Shown in pieces: positions 51,717 to 60,171 of a DNA stretch of 64,000 nt. The notes below the pieces were generated by a model. The model searched no databases. It was given only the letters and a program-made list of their open reading frames with translations, and was not told the origin of the DNA. Source of the stretch: Rhizobium sp. R634 (GTDB taxonomy: Bacteria; Pseudomonadota; Alphaproteobacteria; Rhizobiales; Rhizobiaceae). Position 1 is the stretch's first letter, and each line of letters starts with the position of its first letter. The DNA is taken from positions 62,001-126,000 of the forward strand of contig NZ_LOKW01000028.1 in assembly GCF_002211305.1 (NCBI RefSeq). The letters are read 5' to 3'. The position numbers and the translations under genes were made by a program.

Positions 51717-52727
51717 TTATCCCTTTGCCTGCTTGACCAGTCCGGCGATGACGTCGCGCACCGACATGCCTTCGGCGCGGGCGGCAAAGGTCAAGGCCAT
51801 GCGGTGCTGGAGAATGGGTTCGGCAAGCGCGAAGACATCGTCGAGAGACGGGGCGAGACGGCCTTCGTAGAGCGCGCGGGCACGGGCGCAGAGCATCATC
51901 GCCTGGCCGGCGCGGGGGCCGGGACCCCAGGCTACGTTCTTGTCGGTCGAAGCATTGCCTTGTCCGGGGCGGGCGGAGCGCACCAGCGAAAGGATGGCGT
52001 CGACGACGGTCTCGCTCACCGGCATCTGGCGCACCAGCGTCTGGATCTCGATCAGCCGCTGCGCATCGATGATGGCTTCCGGCTTGGTCTCGCCGAGGCC
52101 CGTCGTCTCGAGCAGGATCTGACGCTCGGCCGCGAGTTCGGGATAGTTGACGTCGACCTGCAGCAGGAAGCGGTCGAGCTGGGCTTCGGGGAGGGGATAG
52201 GTGCCTTCCTGTTCCAGCGGGTTCTGGGTGGCCAGAACATGGAAGGGTGCTGGAAGATCGTAGCGCTGGCCGGCGATGGTGATATGATATTCCTGCATGG
52301 ATTGCAGGAGCGCCGACTGGGTGCGCGGCGAGGCACGGTTGATCTCGTCGGCCATCAGCAGCTGGGCGAAGACCGGGCCCTTGACGAAACGGAAGGAGCG
52401 GCGGCCGCTGTCGTCCTGGTCCATTACTTCGGAGCCGAGAATATCCGAAGGCATCAGGTCGGGCGTGAACTGAATGCGGTTGGCGGCAAGGCCGAGCACT
52501 TCGCCGAGCGTCGTCACCAGCCTGGTCTTGGCAAGGCCGGGGACGCCGACGAGCAGGGCATGGCCGCCGGAGAGCACGGCGAGAATGGTGTTCTCGACGA
52601 CGCTTTCCTGACCGAAGATCACCTTCGAGACTTCCCCGCGGATGGCGGCGATATCGGAGAGCGCCTTCTCGGCGGCGGCGACGATCGCCTTTTCATCGAG
52701 GCTGGCTTCGGTCTTCATCATACCCAT
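51717..52727 (-). CDS. moxR: MoxR-family AAA+ ATPase
   Basis: A 336-residue AAA+ ATPase. Walker A is the family-specific GVPGLAKTRL, Walker B LLMADEINRASPRTQSALLQSMQE, sensor 1 VLATQNPLEQEGTYPLPEAQLDRFLL, all typical of MoxR. It heads the operon moxR-DUF58-BatA/DUF4159-membrane protein. Start is uncertain among clustered in-frame ATGs at 52733, 52727 and 52721; GGAG at 52736 favours 52727. Divergent from the DUF1285 gene. Confidence 0.94.
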   Translation of the reverse strand: MGMMKTEASLDEKAIVAAAEKALSDIAAIRGEVSKVIFGQESVVENTILAVLSGGHALLVGVPGLAKTRLVTTLGEVLGLAANRIQFTPDLMPSDILGSEVMDQDDSGRRSFRFVKGPVFAQLLMADEINRASPRTQSALLQSMQEYHITIAGQRYDLPAPFHVLATQNPLEQEGTYPLPEAQLDRFLLQVDVNYPELAAERQILLETTGLGETKPEAIIDAQRLIEIQTLVRQMPVSETVVDAILSLVRSARPGQGNASTDKNVAWGPGPRAGQAMMLCARARALYEGRLAPSLDDVFALAEPILQHRMALTFAARAEGMSVRDVIAGLVKQAKG

Positions 52728-52885
52728 GGGCATCTCCAACGGCTGAAATCATTCGGCAGCGAATCGGCGGACTTATACATCTGCCTCATACTCGATAGAG
52801 TTATGGAGATGCGACGGGCTGACAAGTTCGTTACGAATGACTATCTCGTGACTTTACTTCGTTAAGGACAAACCGGGACAGAAGA

Positions 52886-53509
52886 ATGGCAGCCGAGGAA
52901 ATCAGCGGACAGGCGGATGCGGCGGGGCTTGCCGCGCTGATTTCGCGCGCGTCCGAGGAAAACAGCGGCAAAAAACGTGGGCTTCCGCCGGTCGAGCGGT
53001 GGAATCCGCCTTTCTGCGGCGATATCGACATGGAGATCAGGGCCGACGGCACCTGGTTCTACATGGGCACGCCGATCGGCCGGCCGGCGCTGGTGCGGCT
53101 GTTTTCGACGGTTCTGCGCAAGGACGAGGACCAAAAGACCTATCTCGTAACTCCTGTGGAAAAGGTCGGGATCAGGGTCGCCGACGCGCCCTTCATCGCC
53201 GTGGAGATGAGCGTGACGGAGCGGGAGGGCCGCCAGGTGCTGACGTTCCGCACCAATGTCGGCGATGTCGTGGAGGCGGGAGGAGAGCATCGGTTGCGCT
53301 TTGCCATTGCGGGCGACAATGCCGAACTGAAACCCTATCTGCATGTGCGCGGGCGGCTGGAAGCGCTGGTGTCACGCGCGGTGATGTATGAACTGGCGGC
53401 ACTCGGCGAGATCATCGACGTGGAGGGGCAGGCGATGTTTGCGGTCCGCTCCGCCGGCGAGGTCTTTCCCGTCATGCCTGCCGAAGAACTGGATGCGCTT
53501 TCCCGATGA
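52886..53509 (+). CDS. DUF1285 family protein
   Basis: A 207-residue cytoplasmic protein with LPPVERWNPPFCGDIDMEIRADGTWFYMGTPIGRPALVRLFSTVLRKDEDQKTYLVTPVEKVGIRVADAPFIAVEM, the DUF1285 signature. Function unknown. It heads a three-gene operon with the Nudix and cca genes, overlapping the Nudix start by ATGA. Constant linkage to these genes suggests a link with nucleotide or RNA metabolism, but that is inference only. Confidence 0.9.
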   Translation: MAAEEISGQADAAGLAALISRASEENSGKKRGLPPVERWNPPFCGDIDMEIRADGTWFYMGTPIGRPALVRLFSTVLRKDEDQKTYLVTPVEKVGIRVADAPFIAVEMSVTEREGRQVLTFRTNVGDVVEAGGEHRLRFAIAGDNAELKPYLHVRGRLEALVSRAVMYELAALGEIIDVEGQAMFAVRSAGEVFPVMPAEELDALSR

Positions 53510-54156
53510 ACGATGCGATCACTCAACGTCATCCGCTGTTTTCGGCAGCTGAATTCCGCCGCCGCGCGCTCAACCAGAATGGCGGGCCGGTGGATCATGC
53601 CTGGCGCGATCACGGCGACCATGTGCTCAATCCCGACATCGTGGCCGAGGTGGCGACCTTCAAGCTGCGCGATGCCGCGGTGCTCGTCCCCGTCGTCGAC
53701 GACGGCGAGGAAGCGCGGGTGATCTTCACCAAGCGCACGGCGACGCTGCGCAAGCATTCCGGCCAGATCGCCTTTCCCGGCGGCTCGATCGACCCGGCCG
53801 ATATCTCGCCCGAAATGGCGGCGATCCGCGAGACGGAGGAGGAGATCGGGCTTGCCGGCTCCTTCGTCGAGACGGTGGGCCGGCTGCCGAACTATCTCGC
53901 CTCGACCGGTTTCCGCATCACGCCGGTGCTCGGGGTCGTCAAGCGGGGCTTTGCGCTCAGGCTGAATCCGGCCGAGGTGGACGACGTGTTCGAAGTGCCG
54001 CTTTCCTTCCTGATGAACCCGGTCAATCACAGCCGCGACAGGCGCGTCATCGACGGCATCGACCGGCATTTCTACCGCATGCCCTATGAAACCAGGATGA
54101 TCTGGGGCATCACCGCCGGCATCGTCCGCACGCTCTATGAAAGGCTTTATGCATGA
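53506..54156 (+). CDS. Nudix hydrolase, CoA pyrophosphatase type
   Basis: A 216-residue Nudix protein. LRKHSGQIAFPGGSIDPADISPEMAAIRETEEEIGL combines the CoA-pyrophosphatase (UPF0035) motif before and the REXXEE box. It should cleave CoA to 4'-phosphopantetheine and 3',5'-ADP. Overlaps both neighbours by ATGA, so it is translated with them. Confidence 0.92.
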   Translation: MNDAITQRHPLFSAAEFRRRALNQNGGPVDHAWRDHGDHVLNPDIVAEVATFKLRDAAVLVPVVDDGEEARVIFTKRTATLRKHSGQIAFPGGSIDPADISPEMAAIRETEEEIGLAGSFVETVGRLPNYLASTGFRITPVLGVVKRGFALRLNPAEVDDVFEVPLSFLMNPVNHSRDRRVIDGIDRHFYRMPYETRMIWGITAGIVRTLYERLYA

Positions 54157-55406
54157 CCGGCATTGCCGACCAAGCATGGTTCCGCGATCCGGCGCTCGGC
54201 CGGATCCTCGCACTTCTGAACGCCGATGACGGGGAAGGGTGCGTGGTCGGCGGCGCGGTGCGCAACAGCCTGATGGGGCTGCCGGTCAGTGACATCGACA
54301 TGGCCACGACGCTGACGCCCGAGATCGTGATCGAGCGGGCGGCGGCGGCCGGCATCAAGGCGGTGCCGACAGGCCTGCAGCACGGCACGGTGACGCTCGT
54401 GATCGACGGCAAGCCCTTCGAGGTGACGACGCTGCGCACCGACGTCGAGACCGACGGCCGCCGTGCCAAGGTTGCCTTCAGCACCGACTGGAAGGCCGAT
54501 GCGGAGCGACGGGACCTGACGATCAACGCGCTCTATGCCGATGCCAAGGGCGAGGTGGTGGATCTCGTCGGCGGCCTTGCCGACATCGAGAGACGCAACA
54601 TCCGCTTCATCGGCGATGCCGCAACGCGGATCGCCGAGGATCATCTGCGCATCCTGCGCTTCTTCCGTTTTTTTGCCTATTACGGTTCCGGACGCCCGGA
54701 TGCCGAAGGTTTGAAGGCCTGTGCTGCGGCGCGCTCGAAACTGAAGACGCTGTCGGCCGAACGCGTCTGGTCGGAACTCAGAAAGCTGCTAAGCGCCGAT
54801 GACCCCGGCCGGGCACTGCTCTGGATGCGGCAGGTGGCGGTGCTGGCGGAAATCCTGCCGGAAACCGAAAAATGGGGGATCGACGCGATCCCCGCGCTGG
54901 TCGCCACCGAAAAGGCGCTCGGCTGGACGCCCGATCCGCTGCTGCGCCTTGCGGCGATCGTGCCGCCCGATGCGGCGCGGCTGGAGGCGCTTGCGGTCCG
55001 GCTGAAGCTCTCGAATGCGGAAGCGGCCGCTCTCAAGGCCTGGGCGATGGCGGCGCCGGTCAACGACGAAATCTCGTCGGCCGCCTTCGAGCGGCTGCTT
55101 TACCGCAACGGCGCGGACGGCATCACGACGCGCCTGAAGCTGGCGCTCGGCGTCGCACGCGGGAAGGCCGAGGGCGATCTCGGCGAAATGGCGCGCTCGG
55201 CGCGGCTCGGCAAGCTCCTGGATCAGGCCATGAAGTGGAAGAAGCCGCAGTTTCCCGTGAATGGCGCTGATGTGATCGCTATGGGCATTCCATCCGGCCC
55301 GCGCGTCGGGGAACTGCTTGGCAGCCTGGAAAACCAGTGGGTGGAGGAGAATTTCGCTTCCGATCGAGCAGCCCTGCTCGCGAGGCTGCAGGAACGCGTG
55401 CAATAA
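54153..55406 (+). CDS. cca: CCA-adding enzyme / poly(A) polymerase family nucleotidyltransferase
   Basis: A 417-residue class II nucleotidyltransferase. The catalytic head has VVGGAVRNSLMGLPVSDIDMA (residues 31-51, with the two DxD aspartates) and the RRDLTINALYADAKGEVVDLVGG motif. FIGDAATRIAEDHLRILRFFRFFAYYG is the neck domain binding the nucleotide. It adds CCA to tRNA 3' ends. Being an RNA-processing enzyme in one operon with DUF1285 and CoA Nudix is a pattern shared with other Rhizobiales. Confidence 0.94.
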   Translation: MTGIADQAWFRDPALGRILALLNADDGEGCVVGGAVRNSLMGLPVSDIDMATTLTPEIVIERAAAAGIKAVPTGLQHGTVTLVIDGKPFEVTTLRTDVETDGRRAKVAFSTDWKADAERRDLTINALYADAKGEVVDLVGGLADIERRNIRFIGDAATRIAEDHLRILRFFRFFAYYGSGRPDAEGLKACAAARSKLKTLSAERVWSELRKLLSADDPGRALLWMRQVAVLAEILPETEKWGIDAIPALVATEKALGWTPDPLLRLAAIVPPDAARLEALAVRLKLSNAEAAALKAWAMAAPVNDEISSAAFERLLYRNGADGITTRLKLALGVARGKAEGDLGEMARSARLGKLLDQAMKWKKPQFPVNGADVIAMGIPSGPRVGELLGSLENQWVEENFASDRAALLARLQERVQ

Positions 55407-55476
55407 ATCTCGCCGCGTCGCGTCCGGTGGACGCGGCGCTGCTATCGTCGTGGATGCCAGGACATCGCCACAGCCG

Positions 55477-55662
55477 TCAGGCGGCGGTCGCTTCGTCGCG
55501 AATTCGGGCCTTGATGTTGTCAACCATGTTTTCGCGTATGGTCGTTTCGCCGTGAGCGGTCTTCAGGTGCTCGACGGCGCGGCGGACCACTTCTGCGTCA
55601 TTATCCGCCCGGGTGTGCCAGGCGCAGCCGGGAACGAGCGTGCCGCATTCGAAAAGTCGCAT
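55477..55662 (-). CDS. DUF1059 family small protein
   Basis: A 61-residue protein with MRLFECGTLVPGCAWHTRADNDAEVVRRAVEHLKTAHG, giving the C...C...H...H pattern of DUF1059, possibly a small zinc-binding domain. Start ATG 55662 has GAGGAG upstream. It is convergent with cca. Function unknown. Confidence 0.88.
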   Translation of the reverse strand: MRLFECGTLVPGCAWHTRADNDAEVVRRAVEHLKTAHGETTIRENMVDNIKARIRDEATAA

Positions 55663-55774
55663 GGTTTTCTCCTCTGTCTGAAACACAACGGCCATCGCGC
55701 TTTCACGCGATTCATGAATGTACGTGGGAAGAGAAGGTTCCGGCCGGCATAGGCTGACGACCGGAGAAGGTCTT

Positions 55775-56038
55775 TCAGTCGGGCATCGCCCAGGCTTTGT
55801 AAGTTTCCGAGAGATGGCCGGGCGTGTTGCAGTTGGCTGCCTCGTTCTGCAGCTCTTCCGGCGACTTTCCGCCGGCCAGTTGCAGTTTGACCTGTTCGAC
55901 GAAGCAGGAGAGCGGCAGATCCGAGCCACTCTTGGCCCGCAGTTTCTCGGCGATGCGTATCAGGAATTCAGGCGTGTCGATGGCACGGATTGTTTCCTGG
56001 ACATCCGTGGACGCAGGCGAGCCGCTTTGTGTCGTCAT
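55775..56038 (-). CDS. Small hypothetical protein
   Basis: An 87-residue protein with AGGAGGA seven bases before ATG 56038. Text such as ETIRAIDTPEFLIRIAEKLRAKSGSDLPLSCFVEQVKLQLAGGKSPEELQNEAANCNTPGHLSETYKAWAMPD shows a helical, cytoplasmic protein with two cysteines. I do not recognise a family. It lies upstream of the DUF1059 gene in the same direction and may share its transcript. Confidence 0.75.
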   Translation of the reverse strand: MTTQSGSPASTDVQETIRAIDTPEFLIRIAEKLRAKSGSDLPLSCFVEQVKLQLAGGKSPEELQNEAANCNTPGHLSETYKAWAMPD

Positions 56039-56141
56039 GACAATCCTCCTCCGATTGTTACGCACGTACATATAAAGTTAGGACTCACTGAATTTTTATG
56101 AAGGACCCTCGGTTCGAATTTATCGACGAGATCTCAGAGTC

Positions 56142-57053
56142 TCACGGCCAGCGCACGACGGGAGGCAGCGAGGAGAGAATGGACTCGACGTTGCCGCCGG
56201 TCTTCAGGCCGAAGATCGTGCCGCGATCATACAGCAGATTGAATTCGACGTATCGGCCGCGGCGGATCAATTGTTCATCACGATCGGCTTCCGTCCACAG
56301 CTTGTTGAAGTTGGAACGGACGATTTTCGGATAGACCATGGCAAAAGCCCGGCCGACATCACGCGTGAAGGCGAAATCGGCGTTCCAGCCGCCGGCTTCC
56401 TCGCTCGAATGCAGCCAGTCGTAAAAGATGCCGCCGATGCCGCGGGGCTCGTTGCGGTGCTTCAGGAAGAAATAGTCGTCGCACCAGGCCTTGAAGGCAT
56501 CGTAATCGGCGACGGCATGGTTTCGGCAGGCGATCTCCATCGCCTTGTGGAAGAGCTGGCTGTCCTCGTCCTCCTGCGTGCGGCGGCGCGACAGCACCGG
56601 CGTCAGGTCGGCCCCGCCGCCGAACCAGCGGCTCGTGGTCACCACCATGCGGGTGTTCATATGCACGGCCGGCACGTTGGGATTGACGGGATGGGCGATC
56701 AGCGAAATGCCGGAGGCCCAGAAGCGCGGATCCTCCTTGGCGCCCGGGATCTGGGCGCGGAAATCAGGAGAGAATTCGCCATGGACGGTGGAGGTGTGGA
56801 CGCCAACCTTTTCGAAGACGCGGCCTTCCATCCTCGACATGCGGCCACCGCCGCCGGCGCCGTTTTCACGCGACCAGTCCTTGGCGGTGAAGCGGCCGGG
56901 CTCCTGGTCGGAAAGCGGACCTTCCAGCTCGTCTTCGAGCGCTTCGAAGGAGGCGCAGATCGCATCGCGCAGCCCTTCGAACCACTTGCGCGCGGCTTCC
57001 TTCTTTTCCTCGATATCGTCAGGCAGGCCGATCGGCAGTTCCGGTCTTTCCAT
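56142..57053 (-). CDS. hemF: Oxygen-dependent coproporphyrinogen III oxidase
   Basis: A 303-residue cytoplasmic enzyme making protoporphyrinogen IX from coproporphyrinogen III with O2, a late haem step. The HPVNPNVPAVHMNTRMVV motif and the WFGGGADLTPVLSRRR stretch are diagnostic; EPRGIGGIFYDWL and RGRYVEFNLLYDRGTIFGL follow at the C-terminus. Length normal. It is divergent from a small gene across 174 bp containing a hairpin. Confidence 0.96.
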   Translation of the reverse strand: MERPELPIGLPDDIEEKKEAARKWFEGLRDAICASFEALEDELEGPLSDQEPGRFTAKDWSRENGAGGGGRMSRMEGRVFEKVGVHTSTVHGEFSPDFRAQIPGAKEDPRFWASGISLIAHPVNPNVPAVHMNTRMVVTTSRWFGGGADLTPVLSRRRTQEDEDSQLFHKAMEIACRNHAVADYDAFKAWCDDYFFLKHRNEPRGIGGIFYDWLHSSEEAGGWNADFAFTRDVGRAFAMVYPKIVRSNFNKLWTEADRDEQLIRRGRYVEFNLLYDRGTIFGLKTGGNVESILSSLPPVVRWP

Positions 57054-57107
57054 GTCACGCCTCCAGCGGTCGGCATCCGTCAGGGCGACTCGCTCATTCT
57101 AGATTAC

Positions 57108-57130
57108 CCGCCACCTCTAGCAGGTGGCGG
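57108..57130. repeat. Perfect 9-bp hairpin in the hemF upstream gap
   Basis: Arms CCGCCACCT and AGGTGGCGG with loop CTAGC. It lies 55 bp upstream of the hemF start and about 100 bp upstream of the divergent small gene. It may belong to an intergenic repeat or regulate either gene. Confidence 0.5.
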
Positions 57131-57227
57131 AGCCTCTCGCCAAGCCGAGGCAAGCTGCAGCCCGGCACCAAGATTCGACTCGCAAATCAAGTATTTCGAT
57201 ACTACCTTTTCCGAAGAGGTAGGTTTG

Positions 57228-57488
57228 ATGGCAAAAATTCCAGGACCTCCGTCCTTCGACGGCCTGAAGCGCAGAATGGCGAAACACCGGGCGGAAAATT
57301 CTGCCCGCAAGAAGGACCATTTCGTGCGTGAGACATATTGCCTCGGCCTCATCGACGCCCGCGCCAAGGCGCGCGAATGGTTCGACGAATATCCGAAGGC
57401 CGCTTATTGGACCGAGGTGGAAAGCTGGCGCCAGCTCGAGGGCGACCAGATCGAATTCACCATGCGCCGCCTGCCTTCGGCAGACTGA
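57228..57488 (+). CDS. Small conserved-looking hypothetical protein
   Basis: An 86-residue basic protein (MAKIPGPPSFDGLKRRMAKHRAENSARKKDHFVRETYCLGLIDARAKAREWFDEYPKAAYWTEVESWRQLEGDQIEFTMRRL). GAGG precedes ATG 57228. The family is not known to me. It has no membrane segment. It ends 3 bp before the convergent Na/Pi cotransporter gene. Confidence 0.75.
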   Translation: MAKIPGPPSFDGLKRRMAKHRAENSARKKDHFVRETYCLGLIDARAKAREWFDEYPKAAYWTEVESWRQLEGDQIEFTMRRLPSAD

Positions 57489-57491
57489 ATA

Positions 57492-59138
57492 TCACTTCAC
57501 AGTGGCACGCACGCGGCTTTCGATCAGCAAGCCATTTTCATCCATGATCGGATGCGCCACCGAGACGATATGGGCGTTGATGCGCTTGAGATCGCGCAGC
57601 ATATCGAGATGCAGCGAGCTCGTCTGCAGGCTGTCGGTGCGGCCGTCGCGCAGGCGTTCGAGATGGCGCTCGGCAGATTGCTTCTCCATCCGGCGGACCT
57701 CGACCTTTATCTCCATCATCTGGCGCGCGAGATTGAAATCGCGGGTGACGAAGATCGTCTGGGCGACGTGCAGATTGTCGATCGTCAGGTCGAAAAGCTT
57801 GCGCAACTCCTGATGACCGTCGTCGGAAAATCTGAGGCCGAGGGCGATCTTCTTCCTGACCTGCTCCAGCAGGCCTTTTTCGATGATGTCGCCCATATGT
57901 TCGAGATTGATGGCGTAGTCGATGACGACGATCGAGCGGCGGGCGTTTTCGTCGCTGAGGCCTTCGCGGCCGAGCTTCGAGAGATAGACCTTAACCGCCT
58001 GCTGCAGCCGATCCACTCGCTCTTCGAGGGCTGTGATCTCGGCAAGCTTGGAGGCGTCGTTGCGTTCGAACGCTTCGGAAACCCGGATCAGCATGCGCTC
58101 GATCAGGTCGCCGATGCCGAGCACTTCGCGGGTGGCGCTGGCAAGGGCGATGACCGGCGTCGAAAGCTCGTGGGCGTCGAGATATTTCGGGGCGGTGTCC
58201 GGTTCGGCCTGGTCGGGGACCAGCCGGGTCATCAGGGCAGCGAGCGATCTCGAGAAGGGCCAGGCGAGCGCGGCAAGCAGAAGGTTGAAGAGCAGATGCG
58301 CATCGACGGGCAGCTTGGAAGGACCGAAGGGCAGCATCTCGATGATCTCCGCGCCATAGCCCGCGAGCGGCAGGGCGATGAGGCAGCCGAGCGTGCGGAC
58401 GGCGAGATTGCCGAGCGTGACGCGCCGTGCCGAGGCCGGGCCGGACATGGTTGCGACGACAGGGGGGATCGCGCCGCCGAGATTGGCGCCGAGCACGAGG
58501 ACGATGACGAGTTCGGCGGAGATCAGGCCGGCCGAGGCGAGTGACAGGATCAGCACCACCACTGCCAGGCTCGAAGACGAGACGAAGGCGAGCGCTGCCG
58601 AAAAGAGGAGCGCCACAGGCAGGGCGCCATCCAGCAGACCGATGAAGGCGGCAAGTGCTGGAGAGGCGCGCATCGGTTCGGTCGCGAGGCTGAGGAGATG
58701 CAGCGACAGCAACATCAGCCCGATGCCGATCAGCGCCGCGCCGCCGCCCTGGCGGGTGCTGGAACGGCTGCGGTGAAGCACGATGCCGGAGAGGATCAGC
58801 AGCGGGGAGAGCCATTCGATGCCGGTGGCGACGATCCAGGCGGTGATCGCGGTGCCGACATTGGCGCCGAGCAGGACGATCTGCGCCATGCGCGGCTTGA
58901 TCAGATCGCGTTCGACGAAGGAGGCGGTCATCAGCGCCGTTGCCGTCGAGCTCTGCAGCGCGACGGTCGCCACCAGCCCCGACAGGAATGAGCGAAGGCT
59001 GCCCCGCGTGCCGGTCGCCAGCCCCGTTCTCAACCGGGCGCCGAAGGCTCTGGACACCCCGTCCTTTATCTGCGCGAGGCCGAACAGCAGCAGTGCCACG
59101 GCGCCGAACAGGTTGATCATGATGATCGTGGAATCCAT
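57492..59138 (-). CDS. Na/Pi cotransporter family protein
   Basis: A 548-residue membrane protein. The N-terminal half holds two homologous Na_Pi_cotrans repeats (VATVALQSSTATALMTASFV at about residues 55-75, SSLAVVVLILSLASAGLISAELVIVLVLGANLGGAIPPVVATMSG at about 188-232), with the QSS motif. The C-terminal third (about 350-540) is a PhoU-like helical domain. Members transport phosphate with sodium or regulate phosphate use. Confidence 0.92.
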   Translation of the reverse strand: MDSTIIMINLFGAVALLLFGLAQIKDGVSRAFGARLRTGLATGTRGSLRSFLSGLVATVALQSSTATALMTASFVERDLIKPRMAQIVLLGANVGTAITAWIVATGIEWLSPLLILSGIVLHRSRSSTRQGGGAALIGIGLMLLSLHLLSLATEPMRASPALAAFIGLLDGALPVALLFSAALAFVSSSSLAVVVLILSLASAGLISAELVIVLVLGANLGGAIPPVVATMSGPASARRVTLGNLAVRTLGCLIALPLAGYGAEIIEMLPFGPSKLPVDAHLLFNLLLAALAWPFSRSLAALMTRLVPDQAEPDTAPKYLDAHELSTPVIALASATREVLGIGDLIERMLIRVSEAFERNDASKLAEITALEERVDRLQQAVKVYLSKLGREGLSDENARRSIVVIDYAINLEHMGDIIEKGLLEQVRKKIALGLRFSDDGHQELRKLFDLTIDNLHVAQTIFVTRDFNLARQMMEIKVEVRRMEKQSAERHLERLRDGRTDSLQTSSLHLDMLRDLKRINAHIVSVAHPIMDENGLLIESRVRATVK

Positions 59139-59325
59139 TTTCTTGTTTTTATTCCGCTTTCGTCAGACTAGAGGGGCTTTGGCCGATGAATGATCTCCCA
59201 AGTCATTGAAATTGTGAAGATCATGCGATGTGTTTGATTGTCCGGCTAATAACTATACGCTGGTTTGACCGATTGACAATGTCGATTTCCGACAGTTCCC
59301 GGTCTATTCGGCGAACCGCGGTGAT

Positions 59326-59787
59326 TTAAGCCCAGACGGTCTGGCGCATTGCCTCGCCGACGATCATGGCTGCCGAGACGGCGACGTTGATCGAGCGCTG
59401 CCCTTCGACCATCGGAATGATGATGCGCGCTTCGGCTCTCTCATGCACGTGATCCGGCACGCCGGCGCTCTCGCGCCCGAAAAGCAGGATGTCGTCGTCG
59501 CGGAAGGCGAAGTCGGTGTAGCGATCGGCGGCCTTGGTCGAGGCGAGGATCAGGCGGCGGCCGGTGGTGGCGCGCCAGGCTTCGAAGCGGTCCCAGCTGA
59601 CATGGCGGGTCAGGGCGGCGGCGGCGATATAATCCATTCCCGATCGCTTCAGGTTGCGGTCGGAAACGTCGAAGCCGGCGGGCTCGATCAGGTCGACCGC
59701 AAAGCCGAGGCAGGCGGCAAGACGCAGGATCGTGCCGGTATTGCCAGGGATGTCCGGCTGGTAGAGTGCCAGTCTGAGGTTCGTCAT
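59326..59787 (-). CDS. trmL: tRNA (cytidine(34)-2'-O)-methyltransferase TrmL
   Basis: A 153-residue SPOUT methyltransferase. LRLALYQPDIPGNTGTILRLAACLGFAVDLIEPAGF opens the protein, then LLFGRESAGVP and the SAM-knot IIPMVEGQRSINVAVSAAMIVGEAMRQ. It methylates the wobble ribose of specific tRNAs. Start ATG 59787. A 187-bp non-coding stretch precedes the cotransporter gene. Confidence 0.95.
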   Translation of the reverse strand: MTNLRLALYQPDIPGNTGTILRLAACLGFAVDLIEPAGFDVSDRNLKRSGMDYIAAAALTRHVSWDRFEAWRATTGRRLILASTKAADRYTDFAFRDDDILLFGRESAGVPDHVHERAEARIIIPMVEGQRSINVAVSAAMIVGEAMRQTVWA

Positions 59788-59957
59788 TCGGGCGGCGCCT
59801 GTTTCGTTTCGACGCCGGAGGCCTAATACAACCGTGATTTCCAAGCAACAGCGCACAGTTCGGCCGCAAACGTTCAATTTCGGCCAGTATAGGGCTGGAA
59901 TTTTCGCGTTTTTCGGGCTATGCAAACACGGCTTCAATCGTCAGCAGGGAGGGCCAC

Positions 59958-60023
59958 ATGAATATTTTGCTCATTATGCGCTTTCCCGCCGTGATGCCGA
60001 TCAAGGCGACATGGCGCCGCTAG
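59958..60023 (+). CDS. Possible 21-codon small ORF
   Basis: MNILLIMRFPAVMPIKATWR plus arginine, preceded by an excellent ribosome site (GGGAGG, seven bases before the ATG). It lies alone in the 384-bp gap 59788-60171 before the ABC exporter gene, 149 bp upstream of it. It may be a leader peptide or a remnant gene start. Too short to be sure. Confidence 0.3.
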   Translation: MNILLIMRFPAVMPIKATWRR

Positions 60024-60171
60024 CGCGGGCTTCTTTCTAAAACTTCCCTTTTGATCCATTGTGCGGCTGTTTCAGCCTCGCCCCTTGAACGTTCGGTTCC
60101 CATATCTGCTTGCATGGCGCCTAGACGGCGCGAAGCCGGGAGCCGAAACGCTGACGTTTCGGAGCACTTTC

